A DNA stretch of 64,000 bases from Staphylococcus simiae (GCF_002902085.1 NZ_PPQR01000014.1:43054-107053); one strand, 5' to 3'. Counted from the stretch's first letter, positions 34,028-43,471 are shown. The notes: a model not told the origin generated them from the sequence alone. Program-made: numbers and translations.

Positions 34028-35470
34028 GTGTCAATTAAACAAAAATTAACAATGATCATTACGATGTTATTTGGTGGCTTTTTCGGTTTACTAAATGAAA
34101 CGTTATTAGTGACAGCTTTACCAAGCATTATGAAAGATTTTGATATTACATATACACAAGTACAATGGTTAACGACAGCTTTCTTATTAACTAATGGTAT
34201 CGTTATACCTTTGTCAGCGCTTGTCATACAGAGATATAGTACGAGACAAGTATTTTTAGTTTCTATCTTTATTTTCTTTTTAGGTACTATTTTAGGCGGC
34301 TTTAGTCCTAATTTCACAGTATTATTGATAGCAAGAATTATTCAAGCATTGGGTTCAGGAATAATGATGCCTTTAATGATGACTACTATATTAGATGTCT
34401 TTTTACCACACGAACGAGGTAAATATATGGGAACATTTGGTTTGGTTATTGGTTTAGCACCAGCAATCGGACCGACATTATCAGGCTATTTAGTTGAATA
34501 TTTTAATTGGAGATCATTATTCCATGTTGTGGCACCAATTGCTGCAGTGACTTTCATTTTAGGATTTAAAACTGTAAAAAATGTGGGTACAAATATCAAA
34601 GTGCCAATTGATATCTTATCGGTCATCGTGTCTGTTTTAGGATTTGGTGGCTTACTATATGGTACAAGTTCGATATCTGAACGTGGTTGGAATGATCCAA
34701 TAGTCTTAAATGCAATTATTGGCGGTATTATTCTAGTTACTATTTTTGTCATTAGACAATTCAAATTAACAACACCACTGTTGAATTTTGGTGTATTTAA
34801 GAATAAACAATTTACAGTCGGAATTATTATATTAGGCGTAACGATGATATCGATGATAGGCTCTGAAACCATTTTACCTATTTTTGTGCAAAATTTACTG
34901 CATAGAACTGCTTTGGATTCTGGGTTGACTTTATTACCTGGTGCAATTGTGATGGCATTTATGTCTATGACATCAGGGGCATTATATGAAAGATTTGGTC
35001 CAAGAAAATTAGCACTTATTGGTATGGCTATTGTTGTAGTAACGACAGCCTATTTTGTAGTAATGGATGAACATACATCCACAATTGTCTTGGCAACAGT
35101 ATATGCGATTAGAATGATTGGTATCGCATTAGGATTAATTCCAGTGATGACACATACGATGAATCAACTAGCACCAGAAATGAATGCGCACGGTTCATCT
35201 ATGACTAATACCATTGAACAAATCGCAGGTTCTATAGGTACAGCAATATTAATCACTATTTTATCTCAAGCAAGTAAAAACTTTACGCCAACAATGTCTG
35301 ACTATAAAGGAATGGACAAGGTGGACATGATGAATCAGATTAAAGTTGATACGTTATTACATGGATATCATGCTGGTTTCTTATTTGCAGTAATCATTAC
35401 AATTGTTAGTTTCTTCTGCTCATTTATGTTACAAGGTAAGAAGAAAGATATCACTGAACATTCAAAATAA
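34028..35470 (+). CDS. mdeA: EmrB/QacA-type MFS multidrug transporter (DHA2, 14 helices)
   Basis: 480 residues starting at GTG with GAGGGGG six bases before it. Fourteen helices. The N-terminal LLNETLLVTALPSIMKDFDI is the DHA2 helix-1 motif, followed by QWLTTAFLLTNGIVIPLSA and, later, the motif C region FGLVIGLAPAIGPTLSGYL. Its size and its place between gpmA and the cystine transporter fit my memory of S. aureus MdeA, which exports quaternary ammonium compounds and antibiotics; LmrS is a related alternative. The symbol is tentative, the family sure. Single gene, with an AT-rich tail before the tcyA promoter. Confidence 0.78.
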   Translation: MSIKQKLTMIITMLFGGFFGLLNETLLVTALPSIMKDFDITYTQVQWLTTAFLLTNGIVIPLSALVIQRYSTRQVFLVSIFIFFLGTILGGFSPNFTVLLIARIIQALGSGIMMPLMMTTILDVFLPHERGKYMGTFGLVIGLAPAIGPTLSGYLVEYFNWRSLFHVVAPIAAVTFILGFKTVKNVGTNIKVPIDILSVIVSVLGFGGLLYGTSSISERGWNDPIVLNAIIGGIILVTIFVIRQFKLTTPLLNFGVFKNKQFTVGIIILGVTMISMIGSETILPIFVQNLLHRTALDSGLTLLPGAIVMAFMSMTSGALYERFGPRKLALIGMAIVVVTTAYFVVMDEHTSTIVLATVYAIRMIGIALGLIPVMTHTMNQLAPEMNAHGSSMTNTIEQIAGSIGTAILITILSQASKNFTPTMSDYKGMDKVDMMNQIKVDTLLHGYHAGFLFAVIITIVSFFCSFMLQGKKKDITEHSK

Positions 35471-35525
35471 AGGCAAGAAATTTAATTGTTATCTATTTTA
35501 TTTTCTTTAGCAAAAGATGAAGATA

Positions 35526-35576
35526 TTGACTTATCAATGATTTAAGATTAAAATGTTTTTATTCCGATTAGAATAA
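35526..35576 (+). promoter_or_regulatory. tcyABC promoter with CymR-like operator
   Basis: TTGACT (35526-35531) and TAAAAT (35549-35554) are 17 bases apart. TTATTC-CGATTA-GAATAA (35559-35576) is a perfect inverted repeat covering the expected transcript start. Its ATTCC..GAAT core resembles CymR sites, and CymR controls cystine uptake in staphylococci and bacilli. The operator identity is inferred. Confidence 0.5.
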
Positions 35577-35597
35577 TAAGAATAAGGAGCAAATTCT

Positions 35598-36371
35598 ATG
35601 AAAAGACTTTTATTTGTGGTAATGGCATTAGTATTTGTATTAGCAGCATGTGGCAATAACGATTCCAAAGATAGTAGTAAAAGCGGTAAAACACTAAATG
35701 TAGGTACTGAAGGTACATACGCACCGTTTAGTTTCCATAGTAAACAAGGTAAATTAACTGGTTACGATATTGACGTAATTAAAGCAGTGGCGAAAGAAGA
35801 AGGTATCAAACTTAAGTTTAGTGAAACATCATGGGATTCAATGTTTGCTGGTTTAGATGCTGGTAGATTTGATGTTATCGCTAACCAAGTAGGTATTAAC
35901 CCAGACAGAGAGAAAAAATATAAATTCTCAAAACCTTACACATATTCAAGTGCAGTATTAGTTGTTCGTGAAAATGAAAAAAATATTAAAGATTTTGACG
36001 ATGTTAAAGGTAAGAAATTAGCTCAAACATTTACATCTAATTATGGTAAATTAGCTAAAGATAAAGGCGCAGATATTACAAAAGTTGACGGTTTTAACCA
36101 ATCAATGGATTTATTATTATCTAATCGTGTTGACGGTACTTTCAATGATAGTTTGTCATACTTAGATTATAAAAAACAAAAACCTGATGCTAAGATCAAA
36201 GCTATTAAAGGTGATGCAGAACAAAATAAATCTGCTTTCGCATTTTCTAAAAAAGTTGATGATGAAACAGTTCAAAAATTCAACGACGGTTTGAAAAAAA
36301 TCGAAGATAGCGGTGAATTAGCTAAAATAGGTAAGAAATGGTTTGGTCAAGATGTTTCTAAATCTAAATAG
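35598..36371 (+). CDS. tcyA: Cystine ABC transporter substrate-binding lipoprotein
   Basis: 257 residues. Signal peptide with lipobox LAAC and Cys18, so the protein is lipid-anchored outside. The body is an SBP_bac_3 fold: VGTEGTYAPFSFHSKQGKLTGYDIDVIKAV, the arginine-bearing FDVIANQVGINPDREKKYKFSKPY, and the hinge region. It resembles TcyA/TcyJ cystine-binding proteins. First gene of a three-gene operon with tight overlaps. Start ATG behind AAGGAGCAAATTCT. Amino acid transporter sure; cystine specificity comes from the resemblance and the upstream CymR-like site. Confidence 0.87.
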   Translation: MKRLLFVVMALVFVLAACGNNDSKDSSKSGKTLNVGTEGTYAPFSFHSKQGKLTGYDIDVIKAVAKEEGIKLKFSETSWDSMFAGLDAGRFDVIANQVGINPDREKKYKFSKPYTYSSAVLVVRENEKNIKDFDDVKGKKLAQTFTSNYGKLAKDKGADITKVDGFNQSMDLLLSNRVDGTFNDSLSYLDYKKQKPDAKIKAIKGDAEQNKSAFAFSKKVDDETVQKFNDGLKKIEDSGELAKIGKKWFGQDVSKSK

Positions 36372-37071
36372 TGAACAACTACATGCATTAGACGCAGCAA
36401 AACAGGCATTTCAACCAATGTTGGAAGGATTAGTAAAATATTCAATTCCTATAACATTAGTGACATTTGTCTTTGGACTTATTATCGCTTTATTTACAGC
36501 TTTAATGAGAATTTCAACTAGTAAGATTTTAAAAGGTATTGCTCGAGTATATGTTTCTATTATTCGAGGCACGCCAATGATTGTTCAATTGTTTATTATA
36601 TTTTATGGTATACCTGAATTAGGCCGATTATTAACTAATAATGCTGATAACCAATGGACATTAGCACCAGTAGTAGCAGCGATTATAGGTTTATCTTTAA
36701 ATGTTGGTGCATATGCATCAGAAATTATCCGTGGAGGTATTATTTCTATTCCTAAAGGACAAACTGAAGCGGCATATTCTATTGGTATGACATATGCCCA
36801 AACAGTTAGAAGAATTATCTTGCCACAGGCAATTCGTGTATCTATTCCTGCTTTAGGAAATACATTTTTAAGTTTGATCAAAGATACATCTTTATTAGGT
36901 TTTATCTTGGTGGCAGAAATGTTTAGAAAGGCACAAGAAGTTGCATCAACAACATATGAATATTTAACAATTTATATACTTGTTGCAGTAATGTATTGGG
37001 TCGTATGTTTCATCATTTCTATTATCCAAAGTATCTATGAATCTTATATTGAAAGAGGGTATCGCTCATGA
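36352..37071 (+). CDS. tcyB: Cystine ABC transporter permease
   Basis: 239 residues from the ATG at 36352; a TTG three codons earlier is also possible. Either start lies inside the tcyA end, so translation is coupled. Five membrane helices and the HisM-type coupling loop ([32 protein letters not shown]). [22 protein letters not shown] is the polar amino acid permease signature. It forms the membrane channel with itself as homodimer and TcyC as ATPase. Confidence 0.88.
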   Translation: MFLNLNSEQLHALDAAKQAFQPMLEGLVKYSIPITLVTFVFGLIIALFTALMRISTSKILKGIARVYVSIIRGTPMIVQLFIIFYGIPELGRLLTNNADNQWTLAPVVAAIIGLSLNVGAYASEIIRGGIISIPKGQTEAAYSIGMTYAQTVRRIILPQAIRVSIPALGNTFLSLIKDTSLLGFILVAEMFRKAQEVASTTYEYLTIYILVAVMYWVVCFIISIIQSIYESYIERGYRS

Positions 37072-37805
37072 TTCAATTAAATAATATTCATAAATCTTTT
37101 AAAGATGTTGAAGTCATTAAAGGTATAGATTTATCAGTTGAACAAGGTGAAGTGGTGACATTAATCGGTCGTTCTGGTTCAGGTAAGACGACCTTACTAC
37201 GTATGATTAATGCTTTAGAAATTCCTAGTGAAGGTACAGTGTATGTTAACGGTAAGACTTATACTGCTAAAGACAAAAAGTCACAAATAGAAGTTCGTAA
37301 ACAATCTGGAATGGTGTTCCAAAGTTATAACCTTTTCCCACATAAGACTGCTTTAGAAAATGTGATGGAAGGTTTAATCACAGTTAAGAAAATGAATAAA
37401 GCAGAAGCAAGAAATAAATCTTTAGAATTACTTGAAAAAGTAGGGTTAACGCATGTCAAAGATCAACGACCACATGCATTGTCTGGTGGTCAACAGCAAC
37501 GTGTAGCAATTGCTAGAGCATTAGCGATGAATCCTAAAGTGATGTTATTTGATGAACCAACATCAGCACTTGATCCTGAATTAGTTAATGATGTGTTAAA
37601 AGTAATTAAAGACTTAGCTAACGAAGGAATGACAATGGTTATTGTTACGCATGAAATGCGCTTTGCTAAAGAAGTATCAAATAATATTGTCTTTATACAT
37701 GAAGGATTAATTGGTGAGCAAGGTTCGCCTGATGCTATGTTCAATCACCCTAAAACAGATGAATTACGCCGTTTCCTTAATGTAATCAATGAAGAAGAAA
37801 TATAA
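37068..37805 (+). CDS. tcyC: Cystine ABC transporter ATPase
   Basis: 245 residues, overlapping tcyB by ATGA. Walker A GRSGSGKT (34-41), Q-loop QSYNLFPH, signature [10 protein letters not shown], Walker [13 protein letters not shown], switch His in VTHEM. It belongs to the polar amino acid ATPase group (GlnQ type) and energises TcyAB. Ends with a terminator 35 bases downstream. Confidence 0.92.
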   Translation: MIQLNNIHKSFKDVEVIKGIDLSVEQGEVVTLIGRSGSGKTTLLRMINALEIPSEGTVYVNGKTYTAKDKKSQIEVRKQSGMVFQSYNLFPHKTALENVMEGLITVKKMNKAEARNKSLELLEKVGLTHVKDQRPHALSGGQQQRVAIARALAMNPKVMLFDEPTSALDPELVNDVLKVIKDLANEGMTMVIVTHEMRFAKEVSNNIVFIHEGLIGEQGSPDAMFNHPKTDELRRFLNVINEEEI

Positions 37806-37839
37806 ATTAAAATAACATAATATTATTCATGATAGTCAT

Positions 37840-37880
37840 AGCGGGATAATCACTATAAATGTGGTTATCTCGTTTTTTGG
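37840..37880 (+). terminator. Intrinsic terminator after tcyC
   Basis: GCGGGATAATCAC (from 37841) pairs with GTGGTTATCTCGT (to 37873), with a few wobble pairs, and is followed by TTTTTTGG. Confidence 0.8.
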
Positions 37881-38008
37881 TTTGTAAATTTAATGATGGT
37901 AATTAAGCGATTTAATTGAAATGATTGTGCTAGAAGTTGACATCTCATTATAGATAGTCAATTTTTTATAAAATTAAATCTATATTTTGAAAATTCAAAC
38001 TACTTTAA

Positions 38009-38037
38009 TTGATAATGATTATCAAAAGGTATAGAAT
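38009..38037 (+). promoter_or_regulatory. Fur box over the promoter of the butanediol dehydrogenase gene
   Basis: TTGATAATGATTATCAA (38009-38025) is a perfect palindrome and contains the exact 7-1-7 Fur consensus TGATAATNATTATCA. Its first six bases TTGATA serve as -35 and pair with TAGAAT at 38032-38037, 17 bases on. A repressor here would cover the -35 and spacer. The start codon is 30 bases further. Confidence 0.8.
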
Positions 38038-38067
38038 GACAGTATATCAAAATAGGAGGGGTTATTA

Positions 38068-39108
38068 ATGAAAGCTGCAGTATGGTACGGTCAAAAAGAT
38101 GTAAGAGTTGAAGACAGGGAACCTAAAGTATTACAAGATAATGAAGTCAAAGTGAAAGTATCTTGGGCTGGTATTTGTGGTACAGATTTACATGAATATC
38201 TAGAAGGACCTATATTTATTTCAACAGATAAACCAGATCCATTCCTTGGTCAAAAGGCACCAGTAACCTTAGGGCATGAATTTGCAGGTGTTGTTGACGA
38301 AGTTGGCGCGCATGTCACTAAATACAAAAAAGGTGATCGAGTAGTAGTAAACCCAACTGTTTCTAATAGAGAGAAAGAAGAAAATATTGATTTGTATGAT
38401 GGTTATTCATTTATAGGATTAGGTGCTGATGGTGGTTTTGCAGAATTTACTAATGCACCTGAAGAAAATGTGTATAAATTACCAGATCATGTTTCTGATA
38501 AAGAAGGTGCACTCGTTGAACCTACAGCAGTAGCAGTACAAGCGATTAAAGAAGGGGAAGTATTATTTGGTGATACAGTAGCAATCTTTGGTGCAGGTCC
38601 TATTGGACTGTTAACAATTATAGCTGCTAAAGCGGCTGGAGCTAGTAAAATATTTGTCTTTGATTTATCAGATGAACGATTGAAGAAAGCTAAAGAAGTT
38701 GGTGCAACACATACCGTTAATTCTGGTGAAGAAAATCCTAATGACGTGATTCGTAACAATACCAACGCTGGTGTGGATGTAGCATTTGAAGTCGCTGGAG
38801 TTGCATCTACACTTAAAGATTCAATAGAAGTTACTAGAGCAAGAGGAACGGTTGTTATCGTTTCTATCTTTGGCCATGCTATTGAATGGAATCCAATGCA
38901 ATTAACCAATTCAGGAGTTAAACTGACTTCAACTATTGCTTATACACCTACAACATTCCAACAAACAATAGATTTGATAAATGAAGGTAATTTGAATGTG
39001 AAAGATGTCATCACTGATGAAATTGACTTAGAAGATATCGTTCAAGCTGGATTCGAACAACTGGTTAATGATAAATCTCAAGCGAAAATCCTTGTTAAAT
39101 TATCATAA
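38068..39108 (+). CDS. bdhA: Zn-dependent 2,3-butanediol dehydrogenase (BdhA-like)
   Basis: 346 residues, equal to B. subtilis BdhA. Catalytic zinc ligands Cys37 (GICGTDLHEY), His70-Glu71 (LGHEFAG) and a Glu near 152 (LVEPTAVAV). The NAD Rossmann motif is IFGAGPIGLL. The four-Cys structural zinc lobe of classical alcohol dehydrogenases is missing, as in BdhA. GPIFI after the LHEYLEG motif is typical of acetoin/butanediol enzymes. It interconverts acetoin and 2,3-butanediol with NADH, a redox outlet. Start ATG behind AGGAGGGG. A Fur box covers the promoter. Other medium-chain polyol dehydrogenases are possible but less likely. Confidence 0.87.
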   Translation: MKAAVWYGQKDVRVEDREPKVLQDNEVKVKVSWAGICGTDLHEYLEGPIFISTDKPDPFLGQKAPVTLGHEFAGVVDEVGAHVTKYKKGDRVVVNPTVSNREKEENIDLYDGYSFIGLGADGGFAEFTNAPEENVYKLPDHVSDKEGALVEPTAVAVQAIKEGEVLFGDTVAIFGAGPIGLLTIIAAKAAGASKIFVFDLSDERLKKAKEVGATHTVNSGEENPNDVIRNNTNAGVDVAFEVAGVASTLKDSIEVTRARGTVVIVSIFGHAIEWNPMQLTNSGVKLTSTIAYTPTTFQQTIDLINEGNLNVKDVITDEIDLEDIVQAGFEQLVNDKSQAKILVKLS

Positions 39109-39118
39109 AAATAAATTA

Positions 39119-39155
39119 GGAGTGGAGCAGAAATCAATGTCTGCTCCACTCCATT
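39119..39155. terminator. Bidirectional terminator between bdhA and fmhA
   Basis: GGAGTGGAGCAGA (39119-39131) and TCTGCTCCACTCC (39140-39152) pair perfectly over 13 bases. An ATTTG run follows on plus; on minus TAATTTATTTTT follows. Confidence 0.9.
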
Positions 39156-39172
39156 TGTATTCAAGTATTATT

Positions 39173-40420
39173 TTATCTGTGACGTTCTATAAATTTTTGT
39201 ATTTTATAGAATACTGGTTTAATTGGTTTAATAAAATCACCAATATATTCTTCGACGTTAGCGTTAAATCCTTTTTTGAATTGTTGAACACCATAGTCTT
39301 CAGCATTTTCTGTGAAATCACCACTAACACCATAGAAATTATAGCGATCAATGCCATGATCTTTGGCAAATTTAATCATATCCCACTGCAAACGATAAGC
39401 GCCCATATATTCGTTATACTTAGGATTTGAACCACTGGATAGATAGTAAACTTCATAATCATTGTATAAATATATTGCAGCTGCTAAGTTTAAAACACTA
39501 CCTTCTTCTGCAATTTTATCTTCTGTTTGTTTAACTTTGCGTGCATTACTATCATATTGTTGTTGTATTTGAGTATGTTTAGTTTTATTTTTCTTTGAAT
39601 TTGGATTTTCTGCTAATGCTTGTTCGACATCAGCTAAGTCGTTTGCTAATTGTTGATGCTTTGCTTTTAGAGAATCAAGATATTCATTTAAATCAATATA
39701 TGCTAGTTTTAACATAGCTTTATCACCGTAAATACGTTGCATTTCTTCAAAATATGGAAGTTCACGGAATTTAAAACCATGTTTTTCTTCAGCCATGCGG
39801 AATAATTCGAAAAATGTAGCCGTTTCTTCAATAGGTAAAGTTCTAACTTTGACACCCATTTCATACGTTTTCTTAATATTTCTACGTGTTTGGTAATCCA
39901 TTTCTTTTAATAATTGGTCTTCTGATTTATCTTTTAAATCTAATACAGATAACCAACGAATCTGACTCATAGGGTCATAACCAATGGTAAATCCTTGATG
40001 TTTATAGCCTAAGTCATTCATTGTTTTCATAAATGATCGATTATCATAAGATTTAATGATTTCTCCATCAGCTGTACGCAAGTTTTCAAGTAAATACGGA
40101 TCGACAAGCACGTATAGACAATTTTGTTTTTTCAAATATGCTGTTAATGATTTAAAGAAAAAGCGTACTAATGCTTGGTCTGAGTAGTCCATGACAGGGC
40201 CACGATGTGTGTAAAAATATCTAAAGAACTTTAAAGTACGTGCCTCAGTTAATAAACATCCAGCAATCACTTCATCACTATCGTTCTTAACACCAACTAA
40301 ATGTACGTCATTTTTCATTTCACTTCTATTGTTAAAATGTATACTCGATTGTGTATAATGCGAAAAATATTTGGATGTAATACTGTCCAATTCCTCCGCA
40401 GTTAAGTTTACAAATTTCAT
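39173..40420 (-). CDS. fmhA: FemABX-family aminoacyltransferase FmhA
   Basis: 415 residues, the length of FemA/FmhA. Two GNAT-like subdomains are split by a charged helical arm (about 240-310: LKAKHQQLANDLADVEQALAENP...), which in this family forms a coiled coil for tRNA contact. Conserved stretches: RYFYTHRGPVMDY, LYVLVDPYLLENL, TRRNIKKTYEMGVKVR, YNFYGVSGDFTENAEDYGVQQFKKGF. Family enzymes add Gly or Ser from aminoacyl-tRNA to the pentapeptide of lipid II; in S. aureus FmhA can put serine into the cross-bridge. Single gene, cytoplasmic. Closest to FmhA in my memory, not checked. Confidence 0.88.
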   Translation of the reverse strand: MKFVNLTAEELDSITSKYFSHYTQSSIHFNNRSEMKNDVHLVGVKNDSDEVIAGCLLTEARTLKFFRYFYTHRGPVMDYSDQALVRFFFKSLTAYLKKQNCLYVLVDPYLLENLRTADGEIIKSYDNRSFMKTMNDLGYKHQGFTIGYDPMSQIRWLSVLDLKDKSEDQLLKEMDYQTRRNIKKTYEMGVKVRTLPIEETATFFELFRMAEEKHGFKFRELPYFEEMQRIYGDKAMLKLAYIDLNEYLDSLKAKHQQLANDLADVEQALAENPNSKKNKTKHTQIQQQYDSNARKVKQTEDKIAEEGSVLNLAAAIYLYNDYEVYYLSSGSNPKYNEYMGAYRLQWDMIKFAKDHGIDRYNFYGVSGDFTENAEDYGVQQFKKGFNANVEEYIGDFIKPIKPVFYKIQKFIERHR

Positions 40421-40677
40421 TTTATCTCTGTCCTCTCTAGAATCAACTTTTAAAAAGTTGTAAATTCCCTAAAAATACTATCTATGACATTTTAGCAAAA
40501 AATATCTAATGTTTCACAACATATGTAGATAAAGAAATATGGTATTTATAAAATAATTCATTAATTCTAAAATTATTGTTATCTTTTATAACATGATATG
40601 GCATGATCATGGGGGACAGTGTATAGTAAAAGGTATAATTGAAGCGAGTAGAAGTATAAATTTTAGGAGTGAATGCA

Positions 40678-41040
40678 TTGAGGAAAGTAGTAATCACTTT
40701 AATGTTGTCGTTAATAATAATGGCTGGTTGCGGTAATGATAAATATGTTAAAGAAATAGATAAAGCTGTTAAATTACAAAATGCTAAGCAAGAACAACTT
40801 GCTAAAAAGCATAATGGAGATGAAGTAAAACATTTTGACAAGAAAAAAGCGAATATCTATGTTTATGATAAAGACAAATGTATTATTTTAGCGTATAAAC
40901 CACTAAGTAATGATGATGAAGTCCGATATTATGCATATGATTATAGTGGAGGTAAAGTAGTTAGCAAGCAACATTTTGATTCTAGAAGGTATTATCAACA
41001 ACATAATCCAGATTATCAAGAAGAAAATATGACGGAATAA
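40678..41040 (+). CDS. Cystatin-like fold lipoprotein (DUF4467)
   Basis: 120 residues. TTG at 40678 is the likely start: AGGAG lies eight bases upstream, whereas the in-frame GTG at 40669 overlaps that site. Signal peptide with lipobox IMAGC, Cys18. The mature part is short and charged (YVKEIDKAVKLQNAKQEQLAKKHNGDEV...) with aromatic strands later (VRYYAYDYSGGKVVS), matching staphylococcal DUF4467 lipoproteins. Function unknown. Twelve bases before dsbA, so the two are probably one operon and both products sit on the outer membrane face. Confidence 0.8.
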   Translation: MRKVVITLMLSLIIMAGCGNDKYVKEIDKAVKLQNAKQEQLAKKHNGDEVKHFDKKKANIYVYDKDKCIILAYKPLSNDDEVRYYAYDYSGGKVVSKQHFDSRRYYQQHNPDYQEENMTE

Positions 41041-41052
41041 ATAGGAGAAATT

Positions 41053-41649
41053 ATGATTAAAAGATTATTACCTTTATTATTTATTTGTTTAATTGTTCTT
41101 AGCGCATGCTCGAATAAACCAACAGCACCGAAGGCTACTAAAGACGGTAAACCATTGATTGTTGTGTATGGTGACTATAAATGCCCGTATTGTAAAAAAT
41201 TAGAAGATCATGTTATGCCAAAGTTACGTAAAAATTATTTGGATAATCATAAAGCTGACTATCAATATATTAATTTAGCATTTTTAGGTAAAGATTCAAT
41301 TATAGGATCTAGAGCGAGTCACGCAGTTGAACATTATGCACCACAGCAATTTTTAAATTTTCAACAACATTTATATGCTGCACAACAAGATGAAAAGAAA
41401 GCGTGGTTAACTGAATCTTTATTAGATAAAGAGATTAAGAAGTTAAACATTGATCAAGCTACGCAAGATAAGATTATGAAAGATTATAAAACAAAGAATA
41501 GTAAATCTTGGAAAGCAGCTGATAAGGATAAAGCAATTGCTAAGGAACATCATATTAAGACGACACCTACAGCATTTGTTAATGGTGAAAAAGTCGAAGA
41601 TCCATATAAATATGACAACTATGAAAAATTATTAAAAAAGCATAAATAA
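41053..41649 (+). CDS. dsbA: Thiol-disulfide oxidoreductase lipoprotein DsbA
   Basis: 198 residues, one less than S. aureus DsbA. Lipobox LSAC (Cys19). Thioredoxin-fold with the redox motif C44-P-Y-C47 (VVYGDYKCPYCKKLEDHVMP). The helical insertion with FLGKDSIIGSRASHAVEHYAPQQF follows, and the cis-proline loop is IKTTPTAFVNGEKVEDP. It oxidises cysteines in exported proteins outside the membrane. No DsbB is visible; staphylococcal DsbA is thought to be reoxidised without one. Start ATG behind AGGAG. Terminator at 41660. Confidence 0.93.
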   Translation: MIKRLLPLLFICLIVLSACSNKPTAPKATKDGKPLIVVYGDYKCPYCKKLEDHVMPKLRKNYLDNHKADYQYINLAFLGKDSIIGSRASHAVEHYAPQQFLNFQQHLYAAQQDEKKAWLTESLLDKEIKKLNIDQATQDKIMKDYKTKNSKSWKAADKDKAIAKEHHIKTTPTAFVNGEKVEDPYKYDNYEKLLKKHK

Positions 41650-41659
41650 TGGTAACGGT

Positions 41660-41700
41660 AATAGGTTGAGACACAATGTGTTTCAGCCTATTTTGTTATT
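41660..41700 (+). terminator. Intrinsic terminator after dsbA
   Basis: AATAGGTTGAGACAC (from 41660) pairs with GTGTTTCAGCCTATT around AAT, two wobble pairs, followed by TTGTTATTT. Confidence 0.8.
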
Positions 41701-41776
41701 TAAAAACATAGGTCGTACGATAAAAGATGATTGTTAAGAATCATGTGTCTATTTTAGTTCATTGATTAAATTCTTC

Positions 41777-41830
41777 TTGTAATTTTCAACAACTACATAT
41801 ATAATTTTAAAACGTAATGATTACTATTTA
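41777..41830 (+). promoter_or_regulatory. adcA promoter with Zur box
   Basis: TTGTAA (41777-41782) and TATAAT (41800-41805) are 17 bases apart. The sequence 41808-41830 matches the zinc repressor consensus TAAATCGTAATNATTACGATTTA at 20 of 22 fixed positions, with GTAATGATTAC as perfect core. It covers the transcript start and touches the ribosome binding site AGGAGG. Confidence 0.78.
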
Positions 41831-41841
41831 GGAGGAAGGCA

Positions 41842-43449
41842 ATGAAAAAGAAATTAGGAATATTATGTCTAGTACCTGCTTTAGCACTTTCTTTAGCGGC
41901 ATGTGGCAATAATGATCAAAAACACCAAGATGGCAAGATAACAATTAAGACTACTGTTTATCCATTACAATCATTTGCACAACAAATTGGTGGAAAGCAT
42001 GTAAATGTATCATCAATTTATCCAGCAGGTACTGACTTACATAGTTATGAACCTACGCAAAAGGATATCTTGAGCGCGAGTAAAGCAGATTTATTTGTTT
42101 ATACCGGTGATAAATTAGATCCAGTAGCTAAAAAGGTAGCGTCAACGATAAAAGATAAAGATAAAAAATTATCACTAGAAGACAAATTAGATAAAACAGC
42201 ATTATTAACAGATCAACATCATCATGATGAAGAACATGAACATGGCAGTGAAAAACATGAACACGAAGAAGAGCATCATCATGGAGAAGAGCATGACCAT
42301 GACGATAAAGGTCACGAAGAACATAAGGGACACCATCATCATGGTGGATATGATCCTCATGTTTGGTTAGATCCCAAAATGGACCAAACATTTGCTAAAG
42401 AAATCAAAGATGAGCTAGTAAAAAAAGATCCGAAACATAAAAATGAATATGAAAAAAATTATAAAAAATTAAATGATGACCTTAAAGATTTAGATAAAGA
42501 AATGGCACAAACGACTAAAGATAAAAAAGGTAATGCAGTATTTATCTCACATGAATCTATTGGCTATCTTGCGGATCGTTACGGCTTCGTTCAAAAAGGT
42601 ATTCAAAATATGAATGCAGAAGACCCTTCACAAAAAGAATTAACAAAAATTGTTAAAGAAATTAAAGATAATGATGTCAAATACATACTTTATGAAGATA
42701 ACGTAGCTAACAAAGTGACAGAAACGATTAGACAAGAAACGGATGCACACCCATTAAAATTTTACAATATGGAATCATTAAATAAAGAGCAACAGAAAAA
42801 AGATAACATAACATATCAGTCTTTAATGAAGTCAAATATTAAAAACATTGATAAATCTTTAGCTAGCAACATTAAGATTGATGATGATAAAGCCAAACAT
42901 AAACATGATAAAGCGATATCTGATGGTTATTTTAAAGATAGTGACATTAAAGATCGTCAACTTAGTGATTATGAAGGTGATTGGCAATCAGTTTATCCAT
43001 ATTTAAAAGATGGCTCACTTGATGATGTTATGAAACATAAAGCTGAAGATGATCCTAAAAAATCGGCTAAAGACTTAAAAGCATACTATGATAAAGGTTA
43101 TAAAACAGATATTTCCAACATAAAAATTAAAGGTAATACTATTACATTTACTAAGGATGGTAAAGAACATACTGGTAAATATGAATATAATGGTAAGAAA
43201 GTATTAAAATATGCCAAAGGAAATCGTGGCGTTAGATATATGTTTAAATTAGTAGAGGGTAATGATAAAGCATTACCTAAGTATATTCAATTTAGTGACC
43301 ACAATATTGCGCCTAAAAAAGCAGAGCATTTCCATATTTTTATGGGTGATGATAACGACAAAGTATTAAAAGAATTAGACAATTGGCCAACATATTATCC
43401 AGCTAAGTTAAACAAAGATGAAATTAAAGAAGAAATGTTAGCACATTAA
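41842..43449 (+). CDS. adcA: Zinc ABC transporter binding lipoprotein AdcA with ZinT domain
   Basis: 535 residues. Lipobox LAAC (Cys21). First comes a ZnuA/TroA-type domain (IKTTVYPLQSFAQQIGG, ..SIYPAGTDLHSYEP) with a long His/Glu/Asp-rich loop at about 122-168 that binds zinc, then GGYDPHVWLDPK. A C-terminal ZinT domain starts near residue 351 (ISDGYFKDSDIKDRQLSDYEGDWQSVYPY) and ends in EHFHIFMGDD. Two-domain AdcA proteins scavenge zinc for AdcBC, whose genes are not in the window. The Zur box upstream means expression under zinc starvation. Start ATG behind AGGAGGAAGGC. Confidence 0.94.
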   Translation: MKKKLGILCLVPALALSLAACGNNDQKHQDGKITIKTTVYPLQSFAQQIGGKHVNVSSIYPAGTDLHSYEPTQKDILSASKADLFVYTGDKLDPVAKKVASTIKDKDKKLSLEDKLDKTALLTDQHHHDEEHEHGSEKHEHEEEHHHGEEHDHDDKGHEEHKGHHHHGGYDPHVWLDPKMDQTFAKEIKDELVKKDPKHKNEYEKNYKKLNDDLKDLDKEMAQTTKDKKGNAVFISHESIGYLADRYGFVQKGIQNMNAEDPSQKELTKIVKEIKDNDVKYILYEDNVANKVTETIRQETDAHPLKFYNMESLNKEQQKKDNITYQSLMKSNIKNIDKSLASNIKIDDDKAKHKHDKAISDGYFKDSDIKDRQLSDYEGDWQSVYPYLKDGSLDDVMKHKAEDDPKKSAKDLKAYYDKGYKTDISNIKIKGNTITFTKDGKEHTGKYEYNGKKVLKYAKGNRGVRYMFKLVEGNDKALPKYIQFSDHNIAPKKAEHFHIFMGDDNDKVLKELDNWPTYYPAKLNKDEIKEEMLAH

Positions 43450-43471
43450 GAAAAATTGAATAAATACAAAT

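Noticed and set aside
42128..42391. Long reverse-strand open frame within adcA
   Set aside because: It is the complement of the His-rich loop, where codon bias removes stops. It has no binding site and lies inside a clear gene.
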